A stretch of 64,000 nt of DNA from Brassica napus (taxonomy: Eukaryota; Streptophyta; Magnoliopsida; Brassicales; Brassicaceae). Shown in pieces: positions 32,413-44,558 of this stretch. The notes under the pieces are model-generated. The model searched no databases and was not told where the DNA came from. It worked only from the letters and a program-made list of their open reading frames with translations. The stretch is taken from contig NC_063448.1 in assembly GCF_020379485.1 (NCBI RefSeq), positions 8,765,726 to 8,829,725 on the forward strand. Reading direction: 5' to 3'. The translations under genes were made by a program, and so were the position numbers. The first letter of the stretch is position 1. Each line of letters opens with the position of its first letter.

Positions 32413-34572
32413 ACCTTTCTAAAGATTCAATAAGAATATTGTTTATGTGTGTTAGTGTGTGTGAATTCGAATCATTTTTCTTGATTGGATGCAGTCAGGA
32501 GAATAATTTGAAAGAATTGTAATGTCTGTTTTCAGCTGCAGAAGGGTAAGTGACAATCACTTCTAGGGCACCATCTCAGAATGTACTGGCAATTGGTTTC
32601 GGCTTAAAAATCTGTAAAGTTATCATTCATCAACAAATTTTTATTACTCTTACAGTTTGTATCTCTGCACCATCTAAACTGTTTCAGATAACGGTTAACC
32701 AGATAATGAACAATTTCAATTGATTAGCAAAAGGAAACTGAAGCATGACTCATGTTTAGAGCTATATTTTTTTATACGACTGGTATAAGCATCATCCCAA
32801 ATCTATCTAGCAACTGTCATCAAGATCCTGTATTTTTTTTTTGGTTTCTCGGTGACAAATCTATTTTTTAAAGCCTATGTGTCAGTGACTCTCACCTTTG
32901 TAACGATTTGGTGTCATTATGTGTAGGACTTGAAGTTCTCAACCTTCCACCTGATATCCAAGAGATCCTACAACACTTGAGAATGAGAGTACTGCAAGAA
33001 CCATTCAGTGGCTCTAAAATCATACATGGGGAAGCTATCCGAGCATAAGTTTGGGGCATGTAACTGGTACAGTGATGCGTCCTCCAGGATATGCACATTC
33101 TTGGTGTTCATTCTCTTCTTATATATTATTTTGATAGAAGGGAACTGGCGGCTTTTCCTTTATTAGTGTCGGTGGCCGAAAAGCCTTCTAGCTAAGGTTG
33201 TGAAGTTGATCAGCCTTTTAGATAAGATTGTGACAGGTGCTCAGATGGGAGTTATCAGTCTCATAAAGAGAGGTGAGCATATCTTTCCCATGATTGAATC
33301 GCAAAACCCTCCGACAGGGTCCTATTCTTTGAGGGAAAATATATATGGGCCCTTGATCTCTGGTTGGCTTCTCTAACTGCAATCGGGAATTGGTCAGTTC
33401 ACTTACATAATGTATGGCTGCAATTTCATATCACTTTATGTGGTGCTGTTCTGCCCAAAACTTAGTAAGGCTAATACAAGCCAATGTTTCTTCTTTGCAG
33501 GTGTTCTTTACATTAAAAGAAAAAGATTCTGCCGCGGAGATCCAGTTGAGATGGATCACAATAATCTGCAATGCTCCCCATCACTGATTAAAATTTTCCA
33601 GAGATCGACTGCCTGATGGAATACTACATGGAAGGATAGGCAAAGCTAAAGATGAAGATTGCAAAGGGTGATGAATGTGATTAGGTCAATATGATTAGAT
33701 GAGGTCAGCATGGGAAACAAGAGTCGCTACAAAAATAGGGCTAAATTTGATCAAAAAGAAAGTAATAGGATAATATCTGATAAAGAATAAGATTACCGGA
33801 GTGCTTGAGAGATAATTATAATTGTTCAGTTTTGTTACTTTCTGCGACGAAGTTATAAAGATCCGTTGCAAACAACTTGAAACTTCTGTTTCCATCTTAA
33901 TATCAAATGTTTATTAAAAAAATTAAGGAAATTCTTAGGAAAATAACGACAAAGAAATGAGAACTTATGATGTAATTTGTAACACGAGCTATATTGGAGC
34001 AGCTAATTACTGTATAAAAGATTGAGATCTTATGTAAAAAAAAATTAAAGTGATATAGTGGAAGGGCAAAATAACCGGAACCGGAACCGGTCAAAATAAC
34101 CGGCTATTTTATTAGACCTTTCAATATAAACATATAAGGAATTCTTCAGCTGAATAGTTAATTTAGAGGGAAGGGGAGAGAAGGAATTCTTCAATTTTGA
34201 TTTGCAACAAGGCACTCAGAGGCAGTCCCGTTCGTGATCGGACCTCCAAGGGTTCGGTTGCCTGTATATACAAGGTACTTTATAAAGTACCTCAAATTAT
34301 GACAAATATAAACATGTGATAAGCCTTCCCTGCATAAAATAATCTTTGATTATAAAATCCGGTACTTTATAAGTAAACGATCGAAGTATAACAATCAAAT
34401 AAACCTCGGGCTTATACAAATATAAAATAATCTTTGTCATTTATAAGTGTATAAAATAGTCTTTGATTGTTAATTAATCAGCTCCGGATACAGTTTATTC
34501 TTATTTTGATGCCTCAGAGGTTTATGTTCATAAGTGTAAAACAAAAATTAAATAACTAAAGATTATACGAAT
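31570..34572. other. Unassigned transposon-rich region, possible captured exons
   Basis: No intact gene. A (TA)15 microsatellite lies at about 32379-32408. Short protein-like stretches on plus, such as GLEVLNLPPDIQEILQHLRM from about 32927 after a TAG acceptor-like site and VFFTLKEKDSAAEIQLRW after a CAG near 33500, could be exons trapped in a Helitron; I do not recognise them. Repeats of AACCGG occur at about 34075-34105. Confidence 0.35.
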
Positions 34573-34602
34573 ACCCAGGGCGTAGCCCGGGAAAATCCCT
34601 AG
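34573..34602 (+). mobile_element. Helitron-type 3' terminus, plus orientation
   Basis: Hairpin CCCAGGGC-GTA-GCCCGGG (34574-34591) followed by AAAATCC and CTAG at 34599-34602, then T. This is the standard arrangement of a Helitron 3' end; the body would lie to the left, covering at least part of 31570-34572. The 5' end was not found. Confidence 0.65.
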
Positions 34603-34791
34603 TGACAATAATAGCAATTTATTAAGTCTTGTGGTCTCTTACGGAATATATTTTCTTAGTCAGGAACTTAATAAGACATATATAAGAAACTGATCATGAG
34701 AAAAAAAATTATTTCCTTTTTTTCTTATTTTATAATGTTGAAAAAAAAAGAATTATAAAAAAAATTGAATGTTTTTCTCCACGAAATATAC

Positions 34792-34796
34792 ATTTC
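34792..34796. repeat. Target-site duplication ATTTC, left copy
   Basis: Five bases before the left LTR, repeated at 40639-40643 after the right LTR. Confidence 0.9.
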
Positions 34797-34938
34797 TGTT
34801 ATGAACCAGATTGTTGATGGCTCATAACCAAGATATTATGATTTGTAATCTTTTCATTCATCTATGAAGGTGTAATCTCCTAAATAAGGTACCTCCATGT
34901 TATGAATAAAGATAGACTTTTCCATTACTTTTATAACA
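34797..34938 (+). repeat. Left LTR
   Basis: 142 bp, TG...CA ends, TATA-like CTCCTAAATAAGG in the middle; pairs with 40497-40638. Confidence 0.92.
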
Positions 34939-36246
34939 CATTATCAGCACGAAACTCTAAATCTCTAAGCTAATACCCAAATCGAAAAACCCTAAAACCC
35001 TAACTCTAGCCGGCGATCCGACGAACTCTAAACCCCGATCGCGTCTCTTGTTCCCGCATCTGTTCCAGCTCGCGTCCCCGATCAGCTTCAGCCCAACGCG
35101 TTCCTGATCTTAGCTCAGACGTTCGCGACCCGAGAGCATCTCCAGCACACGACCTCTTCCTCGTTCGCGACAGCATCATACAGCTCGCGTCCGACGATCA
35201 AGGCGTTCCCAATCAAGCAACAAAGGACGTCCGTGACCCGATAGAAACAACTCGATCCATTCCAGCTCGCGTCCCGTTCGTGTCCAGCTCGCGGCTCAAC
35301 TCCTTTGGTGGTCCGATTCAACAATCATCTAAGGTTAAAAGGTAATTCAAAATCTAAGAACCCATAATCAAACATGGATTGATTGATAAAGAATGAAACC
35401 CTAAAACCCTAATCTTTATGAATCAAAACCATAAGGTAATAGATCGAAAATCCTAATTGAGTAAATCGAATCTCTAAAAGTTCGATATCCCAAACCCTAA
35501 ATCATGTTTCTACATGATTAAAACCCCAAATCGGTTTTTACAAGTTAAAATCCGATAAATCCTAACCCTATATCTATAAACCTAAATAATATAAGTATCA
35601 GAATTAATTATACTATAATTATCAAATCACATATTAAAAGCCTAATCGAATATTTTGAAATCAAAATTGTTTTCGGTTTTGATCATTGAGGTTTTAAATC
35701 TGATTGAATCTGATGCTATGTTGCTAGAATTGTTTGACCGTTAAATTGATAGATTTATTTTCTCAGCCTGCTTGGTTAATTGTTCATCTGATGGTTAATT
35801 GTTCATCTGATTTAATATTGTTTAAACCGACCAGCCTATTAAAACATTGATTGAATCTGATAGGTTGCTAGCTTGCTTTGCTTATATAATCTGATAAGTT
35901 GATAGATTGATTGAGGTTTACTTGTTTAAAATCCGAATGATCTGATTGCATGATTCTTGAGGTTTAATATCATCTGCTAGGATTGATAGTTTTGTAATCT
36001 GATCTGTTTTAAATAGAAACCCTAAATAATCTGTATGATAGGTTATATTGATCTGATTTGGATGTCTTTGAGAATTGAGAATCCGTATGCTAGGTTGATA
36101 GATTCATGATAAAATCTAATGTCCTGAGGTTGAAGATTGTATGCTAAGTTCGATTAAATTGATTGAACTGATTATATATTTTTGAGGTTTGATAAATTCA
36201 GATACTAGATAAATTATTTACACATGGTTTATGCTAAATACCAATC

Positions 36247-36390
36247 AGCCTTGAAACTGATTCATTGAAATTCATGCTTGAAATCTATATTCTAGTATTG
36301 CTAAAATCAGCCTTGAAACTGATTCATTGAAATTCATGCTTGAAATCTATATTCTAGTATTGCTAAAATCAGCCTTGAAACTGATTGAGT
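36247..36390 (+). repeat. 62-bp tandem repeat in the Copia leader
   Basis: Two full copies and one partial copy of a unit beginning CAGCCTTGAAACTGATTCAT, at 36247, 36309 and 36371. It lies in an unusually long leader (about 1.7 kb) between the left LTR and gag. Confidence 0.9.
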
Positions 36391-36669
36391 GATTAATAAA
36401 TATTTTTACTAGTCTTGTTAAAATCCATTGATTGTTAAACCCTACTTGCATGATTAATTGAATCTGTTTTTGCTAGTCTTGATGAACCATAATATTATGA
36501 GCACATAGAAATAGTATTGCTGAGACTTGCTAGAAATTGACTGATTGATTAAATGCCTTTAAGATTGATAGTCTTATTGTCCTCACAAGATTGAAATCCG
36601 AACTGATTGTTTTTAAGAGTAAGGCTGCATGAAAATTATACCTAAATGTTGAGTGATATATGATTTGAG

Positions 36670-39600
36670 ATGTCGAAAATCAACCTGGATTTTGCTGCCC
36701 TAAATCTCTCTGGAGATAATTATTTACGGTGGGTATTGGATACAAAGATTATCCTAAAGTCAAAAAGACTTGGTGAATGTATCATAGAAGGCAATAATGC
36801 CAATGAGAAAGATTGATACAGGTCAATATTAATTATTAGCCATCATCTTATTAAGAGTCTCAAAAATCAGTATCTGACTATAGAGAATCCTCTAGACCTT
36901 TGGACAGAGTTAAAAATCGAGATATGATCACCAAAGAACGGTGTTATTACCAAAGACCCTATTTGATTGGAGGAATCCCAGAATCTAGGACTATAAGTCC
37001 GTGGATGAGTCTATTGCTAGCTGAGAAAAATAATGGATTACTGATGAGAAACAGTGAATTGAGACCTCCTGGATTAACCCCATTACCTGATACCAATAAG
37101 GCCGCAGAAGAAAAAAAAAAGGTAACCACGTCCAGAATGATAGACCACACGGTCATGGCCGTGGAGGGTGGAAAGGACGTGGTCATGGCCATTACAACAC
37201 ATTTGGCCGTGGGAATCACTATGGCAGAGGCCGTGGGTATCAACCCAATTTGAGCCATGGTCAAGGCAGTGGCCGTGGTATATCCTTTAAACCACAAAGC
37301 TCGACCAAATCAGTGTGCCATAGATGTGGAATGGGGAACCATTGGGCTAAGATATGAAGGACTCCCAAACATTTTTGTGACCTCTATCAAAGAGAGTCTG
37401 AAAGGGAAGAATCCTGAAACCCACTTGGTCTATAAAGATGGTGAAAATAATTTCGAACATGATCAAGATGATCTTATGGAATATGAGACTTATGATTGCC
37501 TAAAAGAATCAAGTTGATAATCTGATTTCGACATCAAACTTGTGTGATTGCTTTGCTTGTATGCTTTCTCTGATTTTTATCTCCTTGAATTTATTTCTAT
37601 TACATTGTCTGCTTAGATTAAATGAATGAATGATTTTTCTATATGAGTACACTGAAAAACGCCAATATAAGTACTAAAGCAGGTATCGCCAGTCTGAAAG
37701 AAGACTATGGCTAGGCTAATATATTATTGCCTAAGGGTATGCATCTAGAAATCAGTGATGGCTTATATTCACCCAGCTCTAAGAGCAAGAGCAGCCTATT
37801 GAGTTTTAAAGATATAAGAATGAATGGTTTACATATTGAAACAATGGGCGAAGGAAACAAAGAGTTTCTTCAGATATATGTATAAAATCGCCCAAGTCCA
37901 TAATAAGTCCTAAAGACTATACGTGCATTCTCTACTGACCTAGACTATGCATAGATCAGTATGATAGAGGCTAAAAGCCTGCGAAAATATACAATTTATG
38001 GCACGACCGGATTGGACATCCTGGTCCAAACATGATGCAAAAATTGATATTCAAAAGGCACACATTAAAAGATAAGAAGAATTATCCCAAAGAATCTCAC
38101 GTGTGTAGCATGTACACAAGGGAAACTCATTAGGCCATCACCAGTAAAATGGCTACGAGCCCCTTTTTCATAAATAAAGACTATATGTCTAGATAATACT
38201 GGTGAATACATGTCCCAAGCGTTTAAATGATTATGGTATGTCCATGGGGGTAAGTGTGGACAATTCTGTGATACATGTCCATACCAAGAACGGCTTGGCC
38301 GAAATCTTTTAAAACGCAAATAGCTGATTGATAGACCATAACTTATGAGGTCAAAACTCCCATTCACAGCTTGGGCCACACGAAATTTACATGCACCTAA
38401 GTTAATACGCATCAGGCCATTTAGTGAGCATAGATATCCCCTATCACAATTATTAACGGGTCAAGAGCCAGACATACCCCATCATAAGACATTTGGATGT
38501 GCTGTCTATGTACTAATTGCTCCACCACAGAGAACTAAGATGGGACCTCAAAAGGAGGATGGGGATATATGTTGGATATGATTCTCCCACAATAATAAAG
38601 TACTTTGAGCCAACTATGGGTGATTATATTTGAGGCCAGGTACACAGATTATTTTAAGACCAGGAGGAGAAAAAAATAATAAAGCTGGTAAAAGAATGGT
38701 AAAAGAAATAGAATGGAATCAACCATCAATGTCTTGGCAAGATCCTCGGACTAAAGAATGTGAAATAGACGTCCAAAGATTATACATTTACAAAGCTAGC
38801 TAATCAAATGCCAGACACATTTGCTGACCCGAAAAAGAATGACTAAGTCATATATAAACCAGCTTGTAAAGCACCAACGAATTTGATGTCCAAGAAGAGA
38901 CACAGTCAAGTTGCTACAGAGTCTAGACAACGTATGAAACGTGGTAGACCAAATAGGTTCCAAAAGATAAAAATCCTCGGAAACAAAAGAAAGGTGCAGA
39001 GAATGATAATCAAAATCCAAATCCGAGGTTACTAAGGAAACCATCCTAGACATGGAGATAAAGCCGGCCGGCTCTAAGGTACAGGTACCAAACAATGTAG
39101 CTTGGGACGCCAAGCTGCAAAGTATTAAAGGTCCTGATAATAATGAATCTCAATCGATTATATCATGTCTGGAACATAATGGAACCAATAAGGAATGTCG
39201 ACATAAGATGATTTATTTGCATACAAGGTAACACTTGAATTTATGAATATAAGCGAGGATCATGAACCCACGTCAATATAAGAGTGCACACTCGTAGAAC
39301 AGATTGGATTGAATGAAAACGTGGGGTTAAATAGTTTAAGGAAGAAAGATGTATTTGGCCATATGATTAAGACGCCATATGATGTTAAAACCAGTGGATA
39401 TAAATGGGTCTTGTGAGGAATAGAAATCGTGAGATATAAAGCTGATGTTGCACAAGGATTCTCACAAAGACCAGTAATAGATTATGAGGAGACATACTCC
39501 CATGTGGTGGATGCAACTACTTTTAGATTTCTCATAAGTCTGGCTATATAAGAGAGAAAATTAGACTTGCAGCAAGTTGATGTAGTGACTGCATATTTAT

Positions 39601-40350
39601 ATGGTCCACTGGATAATGAAAGTACTAGAGGGTATTGAGCTGAAAGTACAGCAAGTTCTCGAGAACAATATTGATAATCATCAAAGTATATGATCTGAAT
39701 ATCCTAGGAACCTCTGGATACAATTTCCCAAACAGTTGAATATCTCAAGAAAGAGTTTGAGATGAAAGATCTTGGAAAACAAAGTTTTGTTTGGGATTAC
39801 AGCTTGAGTACATTAACAATGAAATCCTTGTGCATCAAATAGTATATACAGAAAATGGTACTCAAGAGATTTAATATGGACCAGTCTCACCCATTATCTA
39901 GTACATGGGCGTGAGATCACTTGTTTTGGACACTGATCCATTCAGTCCAAAGGTGGACGATAAAGAAGTCCATTTAGTCCTGAGATGGACGATGCAGAAC
40001 TCTTGTTTTAGACACTGATCTGATTGGTCCATAAGAAGGACGATGAAGAAGCCTTTGATTTTGGTTTATTTTATACTAACCAGCCCAAAGAGGGGTTATT
40101 TGGTTTTGTTGATTTATTTTTAGACATGTTATGTTTTACACATGGTGGTACACGCATATCACAGCAACATCATCCAAGATTTCGTGTGTGTGTATTTGAG
40201 GTCGATGACTCAATATGTTCGATCAGATTGTGGCATGGCCGATGGTAAAAAAGAACCAACTATCATGTTCGAGGATGAAGCATATTCTGCCCAAGATCTT
40301 CATCACCCACGGATTACAGAAAATTGGAGAGGTCCAAGGGACCTTCAGTA
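36670..40350 (+). pseudogene. Copia gag-pol remnants
   Basis: The ATG at 36670 starts a gag-like segment (NLDFAALNLSGDNYLRWVLD) closed by a stop after about 48 codons. A CCHC knuckle CHRCGMGNHWAK is encoded near 37315-37350. LWHDRIGHPGPNMM near 38000 is the pre-integrase motif, and HAPKLIRIRPFSEHRYPLSQ near 38390 belongs to the integrase region. Reverse transcriptase remains (YKADVAQGFSQRPVIDYEET, LQQVDVVTAYLYGPLDN) occur at about 39440-39620, and MDQSHPLSS near 39880 marks the RNase H region. Stops and shifts are frequent throughout; nothing here can be translated as a polyprotein. Confidence 0.8.
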
Positions 40351-40496
40351 ATGTCCAAATCAGGGGGAGTAATGTGTGTTGTACTCTTTTTCCTTCACCA
40401 TGGTTTTGTCCCAATTGGGTTTTCTTGGTAAGATTTTAATGAGGCAACATTAAAGCACATTACAAGCTCTAAATGGTTATGGCATCCAAGGGGGAG

Positions 40497-40638
40497 TGTT
40501 ATGAACCAGATTGTGGATGGCTCATAACCAAGAGATTATGATTTGTAATCTTTTCATTTATCTACGACGGTGTAATCTCCTATATAAGGAACCTCTATGT
40601 TATGAATAAAGATAGATTTTTCCATTACTTTTATAACA
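40497..40638 (+). repeat. Right LTR
   Basis: 142 bp copy of the left LTR, preceded by the purine tract and followed by ATTTC. Confidence 0.92.
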
Positions 40639-40643
40639 ATTTC

Positions 40644-41020
40644 TTTGTCACATAAACTCAATTTTGCTATTGTTATACTATTGCTAAATTAGTATATACT
40701 ATCAGAAGAATGAAAGGTGAGAAATGTCTTGGTATGCTGTTCTTGGAGATACAAGAGCACAAACACATATTTATCAACTAGTCTAGTTGCAATCATGAAC
40801 ACTGTATTGTGTATATATACGAACTCACCAGCTTTAGTTCATATGTACCTAACCAAAATTACCATTGAACTAGATCCACTCCTTTTCTGTCTCTATATAT
40901 ATAGATCCACTCTATCATTCATTCACACAGAAACATACTACTAAATCTAAAAAATAAAGCCAAAAAATTATTTCTTCATTAAATAATTAATATCTAATAT
41001 TATCAAATCAGATATACGGA
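40644..41020 (+). promoter_or_regulatory. Promoter region of the small secreted-peptide gene
   Basis: A TATA box CTATATATATAG lies at about 40893-40906, roughly 115 bp before the ATG at 41021, followed by an A-rich leader. The Copia element ends only about 250 bp upstream of the TATA box, so distal promoter parts may have been displaced. Confidence 0.6.
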
Positions 41021-41305
41021 ATGGCACATCCAAGGATCCCCATTTCAACTATTTGCTTATTGCTTTGTATTGTAGGTTTTGTCTCGCAATCTTGTGAAGC
41101 TAGAAAGGTTGTAATGCCTTACGACGCAAGCAAGGGATTGTTTCTTAGTGTTTTACCGAAGGGCAATGTGCCACCTTCGGGTCCAAGCGACAAGGGTCAC
41201 ACTTCTCCGCCTAAGGATTATTCCGATCAACATATGGTTCAGGGAAACTCGCTAGAGATTTACCGCCAACTAGGATCGGTCCCTAGCCCCGGCGTTGGTA
41301 ATTAG
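41021..41305 (+). CDS. Small secreted peptide precursor, PIP/PIPL-CEP-like
   Basis: A single-exon gene of 94 codons. An N-terminal signal peptide (ISTICLLLCIVGFVSQSCEA) is predicted to be cut before RKVVMP. The mature part is Pro/Ser/Gly/Lys-rich and hydrophilic, with PPSGPSDKGHTSPP, containing the SGPS-x-x-G-H core of PAMP-induced secreted peptides (PIP and PIP-like), and a C-terminal PSPGVGN that resembles the CEP-type SPGVGH end. Such precursors are processed into short, often hydroxyproline-bearing ligands for receptor kinases in the apoplast. The family call rests on these short motifs only. A typical TATA box and AT-rich 3' flank support a real gene. Confidence 0.68.
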   Translation: MAHPRIPISTICLLLCIVGFVSQSCEARKVVMPYDASKGLFLSVLPKGNVPPSGPSDKGHTSPPKDYSDQHMVQGNSLEIYRQLGSVPSPGVGN

Positions 41306-42168
41306 GCACTTATATCACCGGGTTATATTGTCGATTTCATTTCATAATATTATCATATATTGTAAGTCGTCTAATGATTAATGTTTGTGTGTCTTCATAA
41401 AATGATATGGTGCCGGCTATATATTGAAATAGATGTGTTATGTGTGATCTGTAGTTGAGTAATAAAACCACTATCTTACACTTTTAATTTTTCTGTATGT
41501 TTTGGCATATGGTATCGTACATGTATGTAAAGAGATTTAAAACTGAAAAAATACCTTTTTAAATGATATTGTTCATGATTTTTTTTTATTTTTCGAGTGC
41601 TATATTTTACAAAATCTATTTGTGGGCATATTACATTACATCATTTCCAGCTAGTAGTGTAATAGTTAAGCTTACAGTATAAGTTCACAAATTTAATTAA
41701 GTCCAAAGATTATAGTTATACTAAAGATTGTAAGGGACAAGTTTTTAACAAAAGAAAGAAAGATTCAGGACCATCCGTTTAGACATATATAACATGAACA
41801 TTTGACTAGTGCCCACTATGACTAGTGCCCACTATAATCGAGATAATATAAATAGGTTGCGTTTGCGTACGTAAACTAAATTCATCAGTAAGGAAGCTAA
41901 TGTATAATCCTATAGCTTTTAAAGTGAATAAGCTTTGCTTTGGCACCTTTCTGGACAAAAGCTTATGAATTGACAACAATCGATAAAAAGTTGTCTAGTT
42001 TACGTAAGAGACGTCTTCCTCTGACCTGTTAGACGTTTTTCTTCTATGAATAGATTCAGAGTTTGAAAAAGAGAAGAAAAAGGAAAATGAAAAAGACATG
42101 CAATAATATAATTAGGAACACCATTATTGCTTATCTCCGGGATTATACTATTTAAGTTAAATAACTAA
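41306..42168. other. 3' flank and AT-rich spacer
   Basis: No gene seen. A 15-bp near-duplication GACTAGTGCCCACTAT occurs twice at about 41803-41833. Confidence 0.5.
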
Positions 42169-43581
42169 GGCCCTGTTCGTTTGTACATCTGAAAGATGCA
42201 TCCAAATGGCCATCTAGATGTCTTATCCAGATGCTTCATCTGAGTGTTGTTCGTTTCTTCATTTCATTTATGCATCCAGATGAATCATCTGAATGTAACT
42301 ATGTTTGTTTGCTTTTCATTTTTAACTTGCATCTACATCCAGGTGGACTTGTTAATAAAATGACTAAAATATATTTTCTTACGTTTCGGCGGAAAAATAG
42401 CATTTTTAAGGTTTTGGCGGAAAGTATTTTTACTGTTTTTAAGGAAAATGTGTTTTTGATGGAAAATGTATTATTGTGGTTTTGGTGGGAAAATACGTTT
42501 TTGCGGGTTTGGCAGAAAATATGGTTTTGCTGTTTTGGTGAGAAAAGTGTGATTTTGCGGTTTTGACGGAAAATATGTTTTTGAGGAAAAAGTGTGTTTT
42601 TGCGGGTTTGACTGAAAAGTGTTTTTTTTTTGCGATTTTGGCGGAAAATGCATTTTTGTGATTTTCGAGGAAAATGTGCATTTTTGTGTTTTTGACAAAA
42701 AAAAGTGAATTTTTTTGCGTTTTTGGCGGAAAATATTTTTGGCGGTTTTTGCCGAAAATGTGTTTTGAAGAAAAGTGTGTTTTGTGGTTTTGGCGGGAAA
42801 ATCCGTTTTTACGGTTTTGGCGGAAAAATATATTTTTGCGGGAACATGCGTTTTGCGGTTTTGATGGGAAACTGTTTTTTCCAGTTTTGGCGGGAAAATG
42901 TGTTTTTGACGGGAAAATGCGTTTTTGCGCTTTTGGGAGGAAAATGCGCTTTTCTTGTTTTGGCGGGAAAGTGTGTTTTCCGGTTTTGGCGGAAAAATGT
43001 GTTTTTGCGGTTTTGGCGAGAACATACGTTTTTGGCGGGAAAATATTTTTTTTTGTTTTGGTGGCTCCAGTTTTGGCGGAAAAATACGTTTTCTGGTTTT
43101 GGCGGAAAAATGTATTTTTACGGTTTTGACGGGAAAGTGCGGTTTTACCGTTTTGGTCGAAAAATGCGGTTTTACTAGTTTGGCTGAAAGTGTGTTTTTT
43201 ATGGAAATGTGCGTTTTTACACTTTTTTGCGGAAAAACACATTTTAGTGGTTTTGGCGGGAAAGTTTGTTTTTCAGTTTTGGCGGAAAAATACATTTTTG
43301 GTTCTGTCAGAAAAATGTATATGTAAAAAAATAAAATTTTTGGTTCGAAAATAATATTTTGATTTTAAAAGGTTATTTTTGTCATTTATCATTTTGGACT
43401 AAGCTAGATGCATATGCATTCAGATGCACTATCAGAACTCACCTTCATTTGAATGGGAATTTGAGATGAATTTTTAAAAATTCATCTGGGTGATCCATCT
43501 GAATGTAGCATCATAATGTACAAAACGAACATGGATTTGCATCTTCACCTAGATGGATCAGCTCGATGAGCTAACGAACGG
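42169..43581. mobile_element. DNA element carrying an E2F-motif array
   Basis: Starts GGCCCTGTTCGTTTG and ends CTAACGAACGG, an imperfect inverted pair, with TAACTAA on both flanks (42162-42168 and 43582-43588). Subterminal sequence is rich in ATCCAGATG/CATCTGGAT-type words in both orientations. No transposase. The centre is a degenerate tandem array (42375-43320). The class is uncertain (hAT or Harbinger-like); a non-autonomous MITE-like element is the safest statement. Confidence 0.6.
42375..43320 (+). repeat. Degenerate array of E2F-like sites (about 30 units)
   Basis: Units of about 25-35 bp built as GTTTTGGCGGGAAAATG plus TGTTTTTGCG. Exact TTTTGGCGGGAAA occurs five times (near 42788, 42884, 42958, 43030 and 43250); TTTTGGCGGAAA at least eight times; GACGGGAAA twice. 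TTTGGCGGGAAA is the canonical E2F/DP binding sequence (TTTSSCGS). Transposon-driven amplification of E2F sites has been reported for Brassica. The array lies about 5 kb from the KU70 start and 1 kb beyond the peptide gene. Confidence 0.85.
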
Positions 43582-43588
43582 TAACTAA

Positions 43589-44558
43589 CTTTTCGTCATG
43601 AAGCTTCTCTCGGTTTCCTCTTTTGTATTTATCTTCATAAGTTTAACTAACCAACTAGTAAGATGGAGCCGCTTAATACACATTCAATGCATGCTCTATA
43701 TATCTTATAAGTACTTAGATAGTTAAACTCAGGTTTCTTACATAAAATCAGGAAAATCCTATGGATTTCATATGTAACATCATGTTAGATTAACGTGCCA
43801 TCAACTTTGGAAAAAAAAAATCCATGTGTGATGATTTTTACGTGACTAAATTTTACCATGTATCTGTCGAGTTTAAGTATAATCCAAAAGTAGGTGTCAA
43901 TTTAGATTTTTTGGCATTGCTAATGTTATATCAAAGGTTGACTTATGTTGTCAGATAAACGTGGTTTCGAATAAAGACGTTTTAAGAATAGTGTTTGTCA
44001 TGCACCCACCCATACATATAAATCTTGGTAAATTTGCATTATTCCAGATTTGTTTAGAAACTTGTAAACTACGTTACTTTCATTATCAGCATGTGAATCG
44101 TACCAATGTGACTTTTTTCATAACATCGTTGCGTCTTAACTTAGAACAACAAAACCCATTAATTTCACTTCATTTTCTATGATTTGTTACGACGAGAAAG
44201 GTGAAAAAAATATTTACAAAAGGAATATAATTCTTCTAATTTTTTTTTGTAATTGATATATCTAATTCTTCTATAAGATTTTTGGTTTAGTAGACGTTTA
44301 ATTTTTTTTTTTGCAGGTAAGTTACGTCCTTAGGATCAAAACTGAATAATGAAATTGACAAAGGCAAGAAGAGACGATACTTGTTTATGTTAAGTTGTTA
44401 ACCATTACAATAAAAATCCAAAATGTGAGTGAGCCAAAACGTTGAACAATAAACCGGAAGTTAACCAGATTCGGTTCTCATCAAAAGCCGACAAGCTTTA
44501 TAATACATGAAATTAAAAACGTAATTTCTCTAGCTGGAGTTACAAATCACGGTTAAGG
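43589..44558. other. Intergenic spacer, no gene seen
   Basis: AT-rich sequence between the E2F-array element and the KU70 stop codon; the last 200 bp would contain the KU70 3' untranslated region. Confidence 0.5.

Larger units (their letters stand above)
34797..40638 (+). mobile_element. Decayed Ty1/Copia LTR retrotransposon
   Basis: Two LTRs of 142 bp (34797-34938 and 40497-40638) begin TGTTATGAACCAG and end TTATAACA, differ at only a few sites, and are flanked by ATTTC. After the left LTR comes a primer-binding-like TTATCAGCACGA; before the right LTR a purine tract CCAAGGGGGAG. Internal order, where readable, is gag, zinc knuckle, pre-integrase motif, reverse transcriptase, RNase H, which is the Copia order. 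All frames are broken and parts are deleted. The few LTR differences suggest a relatively recent insertion compared with the decayed interior, so the copy may have been mobilised in trans. Confidence 0.92.

Noticed and set aside
36247..36390. Regular repeats that might suggest a CRISPR array
   Set aside because: Units are directly adjacent without unique spacers, in a plant LTR element; no cas genes. No CRISPR array was seen anywhere.
36900..37297. Overlapping plus and minus frames of 110-117 codons in the Copia interior
   Set aside because: They are by-products of a Gly/Arg-rich gag region (GRGHGHG-like codons) read in wrong frames; the knuckle CHRCGMGNHWAK in another frame shows the real one.
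42439..43295. Two overlapping minus-strand open frames of about 270 codons, rich in FPPKPQK-like repeats
   Set aside because: They arise because the E2F-like array has few stop-forming words in these frames. Both strands and several frames are open, composition is pure repeat, and no start context or conserved domain is visible.
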